The notes beneath the pieces are model-generated. The model made no database searches. It saw nothing but the letters and a program-made list of their open reading frames with translations, and had not been told where the DNA came from. The position numbers were made by a program, and so were the translations under genes. A stretch of 64,000 bases of DNA from Nannocystis exedens (GTDB taxonomy: Bacteria > Myxococcota_A > Polyangia > Nannocystales > Nannocystaceae), in assembly GCF_002343915.1 (NCBI RefSeq), contig NZ_NETK01000001.1:4474001-4538000 (forward strand), read 5' to 3'. Below, piece by piece: positions 50,435-59,372 of this stretch; within the stretch, counting starts at the first letter, position 1; each line of letters opens with the position of its first letter.

Positions 50435-50760
50435 ATGTCCCTTGAGCCTTTCATGGCTGCGTGCTGTGAGGCCGCCGTGGCGCCCGGGAGTCACCGGCCG
50501 ACGCGACGCACCGCGCACGTCCGAAGTCTGGCGCGCGATGCCCGAATGCCCCTCGGGACATGCCTCGAGAAGCATGTCTCATGAGCGTTCCATCTCTGCG
50601 TGCGGTGAGGCCGCCCCGGCACCGCGGCAGTCACCGGCGACGCGACGCACGGCGCAAGTTCGAGGCCAGGCGCACGACGCATCGAACATCTCTGGGACAT
50701 GGCGCGCGACGCAGGAAGCGTCTCTTAGAACATGCCCCTGCGAACACGCCCGTGATCTCT
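50435..50760. repeat. Two diverged copies of a roughly 140-bp unit with palindromes
   Basis: The block GCGTGCTGTGAGGCCGCC...GTCACCGGCCGACGCGACGCACCGCGCA (about 50458-50530) repeats imperfectly at about 50599-50665. Each copy is preceded by a CATGTC(C/T)C...GAGC motif. A palindrome ACATGCCT-cgag-AAGCATGT at 50559-50578 has a four-base loop with one mismatch. No coding frame is convincing; it fills 50407-50766. Confidence 0.6.
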
Positions 50761-50766
50761 CCGCGC

Positions 50767-51726
50767 TCACCCCTTCGCCAGGTGGCGCGCGAGCTCGTCG
50801 AAGCTGCTCGAGTAGCCGCCGTCCATCGACTTGTGCCCGGCGAGGAAGGTCGCGCGCTGGGCGGGCGTCGCGTTGTGCGGGACGCCGCGGAGCGTCACGG
50901 TGGTCTTGCCGCCCTGCTCGGTCAGCGTCAGCGTGTGCAGGATCTCGCGCGGCCAGTCGTCGTCGAAGGGCGGGCGCACCGTGTTGCCCTCGGCGTCGGC
51001 GAACGAATTCAAGAAGACCAGGCGGGCCGGCGGATCGATCTCCACGTAGGTGAACTTGCCCCATATCTCGCGGCCGTCGGCCGCCCGCATGCAATAGTGA
51101 TAGTTGCCGCCGGGGCGCAGGTCGTGCCGCCGCGTCTGCATCGTGAAGCCCCTGGGGCCCCACCACTGCGCCAGCCGCTCGGCCTCGGTGAGGGCGCGGT
51201 AGACCAGCTCGCGCGGGGCGTCGAACGTCCGCGTGAGCACGAACTCGACCTCGAGGTCGCCGAGCAGCTCGCCCAAGCGGTCGAAGGTCGAGCTGACGCC
51301 GTCGCCCGCGCGCTTGACCGCCTCGTCGCGCGCCGCGACCGAGGCGAAGCGCATGCGCATCACGACCTCGGTCTGCTCGCCGCGGGCGTGGAACTCGGTG
51401 ATCACGTGGAACCCGCGCGGGTCGTCGTCGACGTCGCCGTCGTGGTCGTAGACGAGGCGCTCGTTGGCGACGACCTCGTGGTAGCGGATCCGGTTGTCCC
51501 AGTCGACGCCGTCGGGGGTGCGCATGACGTAGCGCCACACGCCGCCGGGGCGCACGTCCATCTCGCGCATCGTGGTGGTGCAGCCGCGCGGGCCCCACCA
51601 GCGCACGACGTGCTGCGGCTCGGTCCAGGTCTTGAACACCAGCTCGCGCGGAGCCGCGAAGACGCGGGTGATCACCAGCTCGCGGTCGCTGGCGTTCTCG
51701 GGGGGTCGGGGCAGATGTGCGGACAT
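50767..51726 (-). CDS. Tandem SRPBCC/AHSA1-domain protein
   Basis: A 319-residue cytosolic protein made of two START/AHSA1-like halves. Each has the 'ITR.F.APRELVF..WTEP.....WWGPRG' opening (residues about 18-50 and 170-205), a central strand region and a terminal helix (ARDEAVKRAGDGVSSTFDRL; SFDELARHLAKG). Such proteins bind small hydrophobic ligands. It is preceded by an AAGGAG-like ribosome-binding site just before the ATG at 51726 and lies downstream of arsR. Pairing of an ArsR regulator with an SRPBCC gene is a common bacterial arrangement. Confidence 0.88.
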   Translation of the reverse strand: MSAHLPRPPENASDRELVITRVFAAPRELVFKTWTEPQHVVRWWGPRGCTTTMREMDVRPGGVWRYVMRTPDGVDWDNRIRYHEVVANERLVYDHDGDVDDDPRGFHVITEFHARGEQTEVVMRMRFASVAARDEAVKRAGDGVSSTFDRLGELLGDLEVEFVLTRTFDAPRELVYRALTEAERLAQWWGPRGFTMQTRRHDLRPGGNYHYCMRAADGREIWGKFTYVEIDPPARLVFLNSFADAEGNTVRPPFDDDWPREILHTLTLTEQGGKTTVTLRGVPHNATPAQRATFLAGHKSMDGGYSSSFDELARHLAKG

Positions 51727-51820
51727 ACGTTCTCCTTGTCGTCGGTGCAATCCGTGCAGATGGGCGATACTCGGGGGCCCGGGCGAACGCCCGGTATGAA
51801 CAATGGGAGGTCGAGCGGCG

Positions 51821-52007
51821 AGTGCTTGCGCCGTGTCTCATGGTCGTCGGCCGACAGCTCCCGCCGGGACTCGCGGGGCCGGTCGAGCGGTCAGTGCTTG
51901 CGCCGCGGTTCGTCGTCGCCGGCCTGCAGCTCGCGCAGGGACTCGCGGGGCCGGTCGAGCGGTCAGTGCTTGCGCCGCGGCTCCTTGTCGTCGCCGGCCT
52001 GGAGCTC
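51821..52007. repeat. Triplicated 72-bp arsR 3'-end repeat
   Basis: AGTGCTTGCGCCG recurs at 51821, 51893 and 51965, exactly 72 bp apart. The units contain GCCGGCCTG-AGCTCGCGCAG and CTCGCGGGGCCGGTCGAGCGGT. On the minus strand each codes for LRELQAGDD-EPRRKH followed by TGA. Units 1 and 2 are thus extra copies of the last 24 codons, including the stop, of arsR, left downstream of the gene. Confidence 0.85.
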
Positions 52008-52316
52008 GCGCAGGTACTCGTCGAGGCGGTCGAAGCTCTCGTCCCAGAACCGCCGGTAGTGCTCGGTGAACTCGGCGACCTCGCGCAGCGGCGCCGCCTC
52101 GAGCCGGCACGGCCGCTGCTGGGCGTTGCGCCCGCGGCTGATGAGGCCCGCCCGCTGCAGCACCCGCAGGTGCTTGGAGATCGCCGGCAAGCTCATGGCG
52201 AACGGCGCAGCCAGCTCGGAGACGGAGGCCTCCCCCTGCGCGAGGCGAGCGAGGATCGCCCGCCGCGTCGGGTCGGCGAGGGCGGCGAAGGTGGTGTCGA
52301 GGTTGCTGGCGGGCAT
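51963..52316 (-). CDS. ArsR-family transcriptional regulator
   Basis: A 117-residue winged-helix protein: LADPTRRAILARLAQGEASVSELAAPF then MSLPAISKHLRVLQRAGLI with the recognition helix, and a wing plus C-terminal amphipathic helix. No Cys-based metal site is apparent, placing it with the non-metal SRPBCC-associated ArsR regulators that may sense ligands indirectly. It probably controls itself and the SRPBCC gene at 50767. A dyad and direct repeats lie just upstream. Confidence 0.9.
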   Translation of the reverse strand: MPASNLDTTFAALADPTRRAILARLAQGEASVSELAAPFAMSLPAISKHLRVLQRAGLISRGRNAQQRPCRLEAAPLREVAEFTEHYRRFWDESFDRLDEYLRELQAGDDKEPRRKH

Positions 52317-52325
52317 CGCTTTTTA

Positions 52326-52355
52326 AACCGTTCGGTTAAGAAACCTGTCGGTTAA
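52326..52355 (-). promoter_or_regulatory. Candidate ArsR operator
   Basis: AACCG-tt-CGGTT (52326-52337) is a dyad next to direct repeats of TCGGTTAA at 52332-52339 and 52348-52355, 16 bp apart. The stretch is the A/T-rich part of the arsR upstream region. Binding by this ArsR is inferred from position. Confidence 0.5.
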
Positions 52356-52497
52356 CTACTGGCCATGAGGGCCCGTGTCAAGGCCTCTGCGAGGGGCCGG
52401 GCGAAATTCGCGGGGGGTGCCAGGCCGGCATCGCCCCCCGGTTTCAGGGGTCGGGGTCGACAGCGCTCCGCGAGCTGCGGTCCTCGCCGCGGACGAG

Positions 52498-52790
52498 CCG
52501 ATGCGTCCCGACGAGCTCGCGCCGCTGCTCGCCGGCGACGGCGTCGAGCAGGTCGTGCTCGACCCGCGCTCGGGCTGGACGCTGCGCGGCGATCGACGGC
52601 TGCGGATCGATCGAATGGACGACGTCGCGCCGCTGCTCGGCATGGTCTGGAGCCGACCGGTCGGGCCGGCTCGACGTACCGCGAGATCGTCGACGAGAGC
52701 CTGCGGCCCACCGCGGACACGCGTGCGGCTGTTCGCGCTCCGCAGCTCCCGCGCCGGAGCGCTGCCGGGCGACGAACTGGTCCGGCGCGC
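52498..52790 (+). pseudogene. Possible decayed small gene
   Basis: One frame reads MRPDELAPLLAGDGVEQVVL followed by DPRSGWTLRGDRRLRIDRMDD, with good helix and strand alternation, until about 52665. Then another frame continues plausibly (STYREIVDESLRPTADTRAAVR). It could be a frameshifted gene of about 90 residues in the 52317-52921 gap. I recognise no family. Confidence 0.25.
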
Positions 52791-52921
52791 TCGAAGCAGG
52801 ACATGCCGGTCGTCCTCCTGGGCGCCGCGAGGGCGATCGCGCGGGACTGCACGTGCACGGCGATCGTGACGGCGCGCAATTTTTCTGCGGCCTCCGGCTA
52901 CTCCCGCAACGGAGCACAGTC

Positions 52922-54217
52922 ATGCGTCGTCACCGAGCTCTCCTTCTGCCCCTCGCGTCGGCCCTCCTCCTCGCCTGCGGCATCGAGAGCCCGCTCTTGA
53001 CCACCGGCGACCTGACGACCACGGACGCCGACACTTCGACCACCGCCGCGACGCTCTCGGACAGCGAGACCTCGACCTCCGCGAGCACCACGTCGGAGGA
53101 CCCGACCACCGGCCCGACCACCGGCGAGCCGGTCTCGCCGGGCTGCGGCGAGGGCGTGCTCGAATGGCACCACACCGAGAGCGGCGGCCTGCGCACGACC
53201 ACCGCCGCGTACGGGGTCGCGGTCGACGGGGCCGGGCGGATCGTCGTCCTCGCCGAGGTGAGCGGCGAGGCCACGGTCCTCGCGCTCGATCCCGCGGGCA
53301 CCGAGGTGTGGCGTACCAAGCTCTCCGGGGTCATGAGCGACCTCGCCGACATCGTCGTCGACGAGTCCGGCCAGATCCTCGTCGGCGGCACGGAGTGGCT
53401 CATGGGCCCCTCCGCCGCCTCGCTCCGCGCCCTCTCGCCCGACGGCGAGGAGCTGTGGAGCTTCAGCGAGCCGGGCGCCGAGCCCGACAACTTCGCCACC
53501 ATCGACGGGCTCGGGCTCGGCCAGGGCGCGCTGTTCTCGGCCGGCACCTCCAATCATCAGTTGGTCGTCCGGCGCCACGACCTGGCGACGGGCGAGGCCG
53601 TGTGGACGACCACCTACGGCGAGGAGATCGTGGAGCTCTACGCGCCCGAGGTCGCGGTCGTCGGCGACAAGGTCCTCGCGGTCGCCCGCGCGGTGCTCGC
53701 TCCCGGGAACACCGCGCACCCGTTCGTCCTCCAGCTCGACGGCGACGGAGTGGTCGAGTCGTTCACCGTCGAGGACACGATCGCCGGGTTCTGGCTCGAC
53801 GTCGAGCCGATCGGCGCCGCCGGCGAGCGGGTCCTCGTCGGCGAGCACCTGACCGACGACGCGACGGAGGGCGCATCCGTCCGGCGCGCCGGACCGGGCG
53901 GGGCGGAGGTGTGGAGCACGCTGTTCGCCGACAGCGCGGTCGGCGAGAGCATCGACGACGTCAAGGTCGACGCCCACGAGCGGATCCTCGTCGTCGGCTG
54001 GACCACCACCGAGGATCTCTCGCGGAGGGTCCCGTCCATCCGCTGCATCACCGGCGACGGCAGCGAAGTGTGGCAGGCGCCGTTCGAGTTCGACGACTCG
54101 GAGGACCACGAGCTCGCCTACGGCGGCGCGTTCGGACCCGGGTTCATGGTCGCCGTCGGTGGCAAGAGCACGGGCGACAGCTTCGAGATGTGGGTGCGCA
54201 AGTACTCGCTCGATTGA
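52922..54217 (+). CDS. Lipoprotein with beta-propeller-like repeats
   Basis: A 431-residue lipoprotein with lipobox ALLLAC and a Ser/Thr/Asp linker. The body is built of repeated segments of about 50 residues ending in motifs such as YGVAVDGAGRIVVLAEVSG, DIVVDESGQILVGGTEW, LWSFSEPGAEPDNFATIDGL and DDVKVDAHERILVVGWTTT. These resemble the PQQ/NHL-like or SBBP/WD-type propeller repeats of myxobacterial secreted proteins. Ligand unknown. It is convergent with the sulfatase-fold gene, with palindromes in the 73-bp gap. Confidence 0.7.
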   Translation: MRRHRALLLPLASALLLACGIESPLLTTGDLTTTDADTSTTAATLSDSETSTSASTTSEDPTTGPTTGEPVSPGCGEGVLEWHHTESGGLRTTTAAYGVAVDGAGRIVVLAEVSGEATVLALDPAGTEVWRTKLSGVMSDLADIVVDESGQILVGGTEWLMGPSAASLRALSPDGEELWSFSEPGAEPDNFATIDGLGLGQGALFSAGTSNHQLVVRRHDLATGEAVWTTTYGEEIVELYAPEVAVVGDKVLAVARAVLAPGNTAHPFVLQLDGDGVVESFTVEDTIAGFWLDVEPIGAAGERVLVGEHLTDDATEGASVRRAGPGGAEVWSTLFADSAVGESIDDVKVDAHERILVVGWTTTEDLSRRVPSIRCITGDGSEVWQAPFEFDDSEDHELAYGGAFGPGFMVAVGGKSTGDSFEMWVRKYSLD

Positions 54218-54220
54218 GCG

Positions 54221-54264
54221 CATGTTTCATCGGACATGTCTTCATAGACATATCCTTTCGGACA
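54221..54264. repeat. Three tandem N4-loop palindromes
   Basis: CATGTTT-catc-GGACATG (with G/T wobble), ATGTCT-tcat-AGACAT and TATCC-tttc-GGACA (one mismatch) overlap head-to-tail in 44 bp between convergent genes. Each has a four-base loop. Such tandem hairpins could terminate transcription from both sides. Confidence 0.75.
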
Positions 54265-54290
54265 GTGCCAGGCCCGCGCCCGCGCCCGGC

Positions 54291-56261
54291 TCAGCGCGGC
54301 GCCGGGATCGCCCCGTGCAGCTCGAGGTAGCGGCGCAGCAGGCCGACCCGGGCGTCACAGCCGGCGGGGTCGCCGTCGCACAGGTTCTTCGTCTCGCGCG
54401 GGTCGGCGTGCAGGTCGTAGACCTCGAGGGTCCGCTTGCGGCGGTTGTCGAGGATCTTGACGCCGTCGGGCAGGAGCAGGGCGAACACGTCCCAGGTGGT
54501 GCTGAGGACCGGACGGCCGCACAGGGGCGGCTCGCCGCGCAGGGCGGGCACCAGCGACCGGCCGACGAACGAGCCCGGGGCTTCGAGGCCGAACAGCTCG
54601 AGGAAGGTCGGCGACAGGTCGAGGAGCGGCAGGTCGCACGGGCTCTCGCGCGCGGCCACGGCTGGGCCGAACACGATCAGCGGGACGCGGCACTGCTCCT
54701 CGTAGGGCGGGCCGCCGTGGTGCTGCACCCCGTGCTGACCGAACGCCTGACCGTGGTCGGCGCTGACCACGATCAGCGTGCGCGGCCACAGGCCGGCCTC
54801 GCCGAGCCAGGCGTCGAGGCGGGCCAGCTCGCGGTCGATGTTGGCGAGCTCGGACACGTGGCGCGCGTAGGCGCGGCCCTTGCGGTCGCCCGAGTCGAAC
54901 GGGTGGTGGGCGTCCATGAAGTGCGTGAACAAGAACAGCGGGCCGTCGCCGTGCTGCCGCAGGCGCGCGAGGATCGCGTCCATCACCGCCGGCGCGTAGG
55001 CCAGGCGATCGCCTGGCGCGATCGGGGCCTCGATCTCCTCCGAAAAGCCGCGGCCGATCTTGTTGACGTGATTGACCAGCTCGAACTGGCTGATGACGTG
55101 CACGGTCGTCACACCGCGCGCGGTCAGCAGGTCGGCGACGCGCGGCCGATCCTCCTTGACGAGCGAGCCCTGGGTCGCGCTGTCGCGGGCCCACCGCAGC
55201 TGCGGGACCTCGAGGCCGGTGAACAGACTGGCGAGGGTGAAGCGGGTGACGGTCGAGGGGCTGATCGCCCGCGGGACGTAGAAGCCGGCGTCGCGCCAGC
55301 GGTGCAGCGTCGGCAGCAGCTCGTGGTTGGCCGGGTTCTGCAGCACCTCGGCGCGCATCGAGTCGAGGGTGAAGAACAGGACGATCGCATCGGGCGGCAG
55401 CAGCGGCGGCTCGCTGGCGGCGATCGGCGGGGCGTCGGCGCTCCAGGCGAACCACGGGGCCAGCTCGGGCGGGATCGGGATGTGGCCGTATTGTGAAGGA
55501 TCGACCTCGCCGCGCCACGGCGGGACGTGGGCGGCGAGGAGCGCCGAATCGAGGCGCGTCAGCTCGACGCGCACGGCGTTGCCCGGGTCGATCGCCACGG
55601 TCGCGCCGGCGAGGATCGCGGTGACGACCACGGCGACGCGGCGGGGCGCGGGAGGCAGGTGCCAGCGCGAGGGTGTGCCGGCGAGCGCGGCGCCGGCGAG
55701 CGTCGCCGCGGTCCAGGCGAGGAATGCATGCACCCCCGGGTAGTCGACCGGCAAGATCTGGGTGTTGACCACCGCGGCGACCACAGCGATTGCGACGGCG
55801 ATCCAGCGCACGCGCGATCGGGCCATTCGCCGCCCGGCGAGGTACGCCAGCGGGACGGCCTGGGCCAGCGCGACGGCCAGGGTCGCGGCGAGCAGCGCGG
55901 CGCGCTCGCGGCCGGCCATGCGAAGCGCGAAGTTGTCGAGGTCGGGCGCGAGGATCGCCAGGGCGAGGACCACGGCGACGAGGCTCAGCCCCAGCGGCGC
56001 GAGCCACGAGCGCCGCGGGGCCAGCCGCTGCCACAGCGCGACCGCGAGGCCGCAGACGAGGCCGAGGAACAGCAACTGGCCGGCGTCGAACAGATGGTTC
56101 AGCGCGCGCACCCGCAGGCCCGCGTGGGGCAGCGCGCGAGCGGCGATGCAGCCGGCGTTGACGAGCGCGAGCCCGGCCCAGGCGAGGACGATCGCCGCGG
56201 CGGGGGACAAAGGACGGGCGCCGGCCACGAGGCGGGCGACTATACACGCGCCGGTCGCCAC
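54291..56261 (-). CDS. Membrane-anchored sulfatase-fold hydrolase
   Basis: A 656-residue protein with about six N-terminal helices (to about residue 215) and a C-terminal alkaline-phosphatase/sulfatase-fold domain. The domain has LFFTLDSMRAEV, ISPSTVTRFTLASLFTG (the nucleophile loop), FTHFMDAHHPFDSGDRKGR and VVSADHGQAFGQHGVQHHGG. The nucleophile position seems to be Ser/Thr, not a formylglycine Cys in CxPSR, so a phosphotransferase or phosphodiesterase-type activity (LTA-synthase-like) is as likely as sulfatase. It probably acts on surface glycans or lipids. Confidence 0.85.
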   Translation of the reverse strand: MATGACIVARLVAGARPLSPAAAIVLAWAGLALVNAGCIAARALPHAGLRVRALNHLFDAGQLLFLGLVCGLAVALWQRLAPRRSWLAPLGLSLVAVVLALAILAPDLDNFALRMAGRERAALLAATLAVALAQAVPLAYLAGRRMARSRVRWIAVAIAVVAAVVNTQILPVDYPGVHAFLAWTAATLAGAALAGTPSRWHLPPAPRRVAVVVTAILAGATVAIDPGNAVRVELTRLDSALLAAHVPPWRGEVDPSQYGHIPIPPELAPWFAWSADAPPIAASEPPLLPPDAIVLFFTLDSMRAEVLQNPANHELLPTLHRWRDAGFYVPRAISPSTVTRFTLASLFTGLEVPQLRWARDSATQGSLVKEDRPRVADLLTARGVTTVHVISQFELVNHVNKIGRGFSEEIEAPIAPGDRLAYAPAVMDAILARLRQHGDGPLFLFTHFMDAHHPFDSGDRKGRAYARHVSELANIDRELARLDAWLGEAGLWPRTLIVVSADHGQAFGQHGVQHHGGPPYEEQCRVPLIVFGPAVAARESPCDLPLLDLSPTFLELFGLEAPGSFVGRSLVPALRGEPPLCGRPVLSTTWDVFALLLPDGVKILDNRRKRTLEVYDLHADPRETKNLCDGDPAGCDARVGLLRRYLELHGAIPAPR

Positions 56262-56330
56262 CGGTCAGCGACCGAGCAGCGCGGTGCCGCGGCGGGCTGA
56301 CCGGCGAGACGCCGCGACGCGCTCGCCATG

Positions 56331-56700
56331 CCTCTCACGCGGGAGCGCGAGCTCCCGGGAGCGAGGCACTGACGAGGCCGACGGCCTGGAGGCACTCGCC
56401 GTGCATCTCTCCCGCAGCGCGTCGAATCACGCGCGCGGCACCGACGAGACGGCCCGATCGCCGGGCATCCCTCGCGACAACGCGTCGAAGCACGCGCGAG
56501 CCCGCGGGCACCGTCGAGACGGCCTGCCGCGACCGCTCGCCGTGCATCCCTCGCCGCCGCGCCGTCGAATCACTCGCGAGTTAGCGGGCACCGACGAGAC
56601 CCTCTGCGGCGCCACGCGCCGTCGAAACACGCGCGAGCCCGCGGGCACCGACGAGACCCTCTGCGGCGCCGCGCCCCGCCGATTCACTCGCGGCGCCCCC
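56331..56700. repeat. Degenerate intergenic tandem array
   Basis: GGCACCGACGAGAC (one variant CGTCGAGAC) recurs at about 56437, 56507, 56587 and 56644, and CGTCGAA(T/A/G)CAC(G/T)CGCG at about 56420, 56483, 56562 and 56619, so units run 57-80 bp. They fill the gap between the sulfatase-fold gene start and the gene ending at 56728. Open frames across it are Arg/Thr low-complexity. Spacing is too irregular, and units too divergent, for a CRISPR array. Confidence 0.65.
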
Positions 56701-56727
56701 CGGGCTCTTGCTTTCTTTTTAGAACAA

Positions 56728-57738
56728 TCAATCCGCGAGGGCGCGGACGTTGAACAGGGCGATGTACATCGGCCCGAGGGCGTCGGGGTAGAGCACGTCG
56801 GCGCCGGCGCGTTCGGCCAGCTTCTCGGCGACGGCGAGGCCGTCCTTCAAGGTGCCGGGCTGGTCGACCGGGTCGTCGCCGGCGAGCGGGCCCAGCACCT
56901 GGTCGGGGATGTAGCGGTCGAACACGTGGGCGCGGCGGAGCACCCCGCCGGGCATCGCGACGAGGACGATCTTGTACTGGGCCGAGATGACGATCTTGCG
57001 CTCCGCGTCGAGCAGCGAGAAGCGCGAGCCCTGGTAGTCCATGTCGATGCCGGCGACGCCGAGGCGCTGGCACAGGGCGACGAACGCGTCGGTGTCGATC
57101 TGGCCGGTGGCCGCCAGCGGGCCGGCGGGCTCGGGGGGCGGCAGGTCGTCGTCGTCCTCGTCGTTCTCGCCGTCGCCGAGCTCGCCGTGGTCGATGCCGA
57201 GGAGCCGCCAGTAGTTGTCGCCCTCGACCCGCTCGACCACCAGCGGCCACGCCTCGTCGTCGATCACCGTCACTTCGACCCCGTCGCCCTCGGCCACCAG
57301 CGCCGTGAACTCCTGCGGCTCGTCGTCGATCTCGATCTCCACCGCGACCCGCTCCTTCAGCGTCAGCGGCTCCGGCTCGCTGCCGGGCGCGGCCCACTCC
57401 GGCCGCAGGCGCGTCGCCCCGGCCCGCAGCTCCATCAGCTGGGTCCGGCTCAGCAAGAACGGCGGCAGGTCGGCGTCGAGGCGCTCGCACTCGTCGTCGC
57501 GCGTCGGCTGCTCGAGCGCGGCCGACAGCCACGACCCCTGCGACAGCACGGCGATCGTCCGGCTGTCGGTCAGGCTGCCGTTCGAGAAGCCGACCACGGC
57601 CTCCGGCTCGCCGTCCTCGAAGGCGCTCGACAGCACCAGCCCTTCGTCGGTCTCGAGGATCTGGAATTCATAATTGTCGGCGGCGTCGAAGTCGGCCATC
57701 TCGTAGCGGAGCACGGCGCCCGGGGTCAGCAGGGACAT
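56728..57738 (-). CDS. Hypothetical protein with acidic patch
   Basis: A 336-residue cytosolic protein (MSLLTPGAVLRYEMADFDAAD). The first 170 residues are strand-rich with repeated acidic motifs. An acidic run (GDGENDEDDDDLPPPE) separates a second half beginning TGQIDTDAFVALCQRLGV and ending VLYPDALGPMYIALFNVRAL. No motif I can name. The ATG at 57738 has an upstream AGG-rich stretch and matches the onset of coding bias; longer upstream reading is Arg-rich. Confidence 0.65.
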   Translation of the reverse strand: MSLLTPGAVLRYEMADFDAADNYEFQILETDEGLVLSSAFEDGEPEAVVGFSNGSLTDSRTIAVLSQGSWLSAALEQPTRDDECERLDADLPPFLLSRTQLMELRAGATRLRPEWAAPGSEPEPLTLKERVAVEIEIDDEPQEFTALVAEGDGVEVTVIDDEAWPLVVERVEGDNYWRLLGIDHGELGDGENDEDDDDLPPPEPAGPLAATGQIDTDAFVALCQRLGVAGIDMDYQGSRFSLLDAERKIVISAQYKIVLVAMPGGVLRRAHVFDRYIPDQVLGPLAGDDPVDQPGTLKDGLAVAEKLAERAGADVLYPDALGPMYIALFNVRALAD

Positions 57739-58466
57739 GGGGGGGACCTTCCTGTGGGGAAGCGCGAGGCATAGCCGAGGCCCGTCGCGCGTCGCAAGCG
57801 CGCGCTCCGCACAGCCCCCGCGGCGGGCCCCGCGGCGTCTCGAGATGTCCGAAGAGACAGGTGCTGGGGTGCTCGCCGGCGAGGTGACGCGCGAGGCATC
57901 CGCCGGCGGCTGGCACCTCGGCCGAGAGACCCGGCGAAGCGAGCGACATCCTCTGCGCGCGAGGCGACGGCGGGGGCTCGACGCCGCCTCTACGCGACGC
58001 GCCTCGCCGCCTTCGGCGGTCATCATCAGCAGCGGGGAACGGGCGCTGCCAGCGAAACGGCGCGCGTCGGCCGGGCAGTACCACGGGGCGATGCGCCACC
58101 CTCGCGGACCGCGAGCGATCGGCGCTCGACGCCGCCGGAACGACCACGTCTCGGTCGAGCCGTGCCCCGGCGCGACGTGCCGCGCTCGCCGACCGCGAGC
58201 GATCGGCCCCTCGATGCCACCCGGCCGCGCATCGGCCGTGTCCCCGGTCGCGACGTGCCGCGCTCGCCGTCCTCGAGGGGGCCCGACGCTCGACGCCGCC
58301 GGCACACGACGCGTCGCCCCGGGTCGCGGACCTGCGACGTGAGCGCCGACGACGGCGCGTGTGAGTCAGACCTCGGCGACGCGGCCAGGGCCACGTCCTT
58401 CGCGTTCTTCGGCCCCGCGCCGGCGGGTGCGGGCGCGACGGGGTCGCAGCGCTAAGCTCGCCCCCC
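57739..58466. repeat. Long intergenic region with degenerate repeats
   Basis: The 21-mer CGCGACGTGCCGC-GCTCGCCG occurs at 58171-58191 and 58249-58269 (78 bp apart). CGCGAGCGATCGGC occurs at about 58108 and 58194, and CTCGACGCCGCCGG at about 58128 and 58294. A weak palindrome ATGTCC-gaag-AGACAG lies at 57845. I see no gene in this gap of roughly 730 bp. Confidence 0.5.
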
Positions 58467-59129
58467 GTGACGACGACCGCGATCGACTGGCGCTGGGACG
58501 ACCTCGCCGACGCCCTGGCGGCCGGGCTGCGGGCCGCGGCCGCCGACGTCGAGCTCGAGCAGGCGGTCCGGGGGCTCGACGCGCGCAGCGAGCTCGAGCT
58601 GCACCCGGTGCTGCGGGGGGGCCTGCAGGCGGCGGGCTACGGCGTCGCGGCCGAGGTCCGGTTCCCGCGCGACCGGGTGTTGCGGCGGCGCAGCGAGGGT
58701 GTCCGTTGCGACATGGTCGTCACGCCAGGTGGGAGGCCGCTGGCCGACGCCGCCGATCAGCTGGGGTTGTTCGCCCCGGCGGACGCGGTCGCGCTGGTCG
58801 ACGCCGCCTGGCTCGAGGTCAAGGTCGTCGCCCAGCACAACGAGCGCGGGCCCAACCGCGCCTACGCCAGCGCCCTGCAGCGACCTGTCTGGAAGGACAT
58901 CGCCAAGCTGGCCGCCGACCCGCACATCTTGCACGGCGCCGCGGTGCTGGTGCTGTTCACGGCCGACGCCGACGTGGCCGAGCACGACCTCGGCGTGTGG
59001 TCGTCCGGCGCCAGCCTGCGCGGGCTGCGGCTCATGCCCCGCGAACAGCGGTCCCTGGCGATCGGCGACCGCCTCGGCAACCGACTGTGTACGGTCGCCG
59101 TGTTCCCGCTGGAGCGCGGCCCCGCGTGA
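58467..59129 (+). CDS. Hypothetical protein with PD-(D/E)xK-like signature
   Basis: A 220-residue cytosolic protein starting with GTG at 58467. The middle reads RCDMVVTPGGRP...DAAWLEVKVVAQHNERGPN: an Asp at a strand end, then Glu-x-Lys in the next strand about 40 residues later, the arrangement of the PD-(D/E)xK nuclease fold. The C-terminus (GNRLCTVAVFPLERGPA) ends in a strand. Nuclease assignment is inference. The segment QRPVWKDIAKL is encoded by a weak palindrome (58882-58897). It is preceded by a long intergenic repeat region, so promoter signals are unclear. Confidence 0.6.
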   Translation: MTTTAIDWRWDDLADALAAGLRAAAADVELEQAVRGLDARSELELHPVLRGGLQAAGYGVAAEVRFPRDRVLRRRSEGVRCDMVVTPGGRPLADAADQLGLFAPADAVALVDAAWLEVKVVAQHNERGPNRAYASALQRPVWKDIAKLAADPHILHGAAVLVLFTADADVAEHDLGVWSSGASLRGLRLMPREQRSLAIGDRLGNRLCTVAVFPLERGPA

Positions 59130-59372
59130 CGGCCTGCACGGCGTGTGCGCAAGCGAACGCGGGCGCCGCAAACGCCCGTCGGCGGGGCAAAAGGGGCGTG
59201 CCCGGGCCGACCGGCGCCGACGGCGACGAGATGGTAGCGGCGCCGCGGCGGTTTTTGCCGTAAGCTGAACGGACCTGGCGAACCGTTCGCCGCCAACCTC
59301 CGAGACGCATTTGAACAGTTATCACTCTTCGATCCGCCGTCACGCGCGCGACCTTCACCGAGGAGACCAGAC

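Noticed and set aside
56331..56700. Possible CRISPR array or coding repeat protein
   Set aside because: Unit spacing varies from 57 to 80 bp with diverged units, and the translated frames are low-complexity Arg/Thr.
57739..58466. Coding frames in the long gap before 58467
   Set aside because: All frames are Arg/Pro-rich, overlap repeated blocks on both strands and show no domain.
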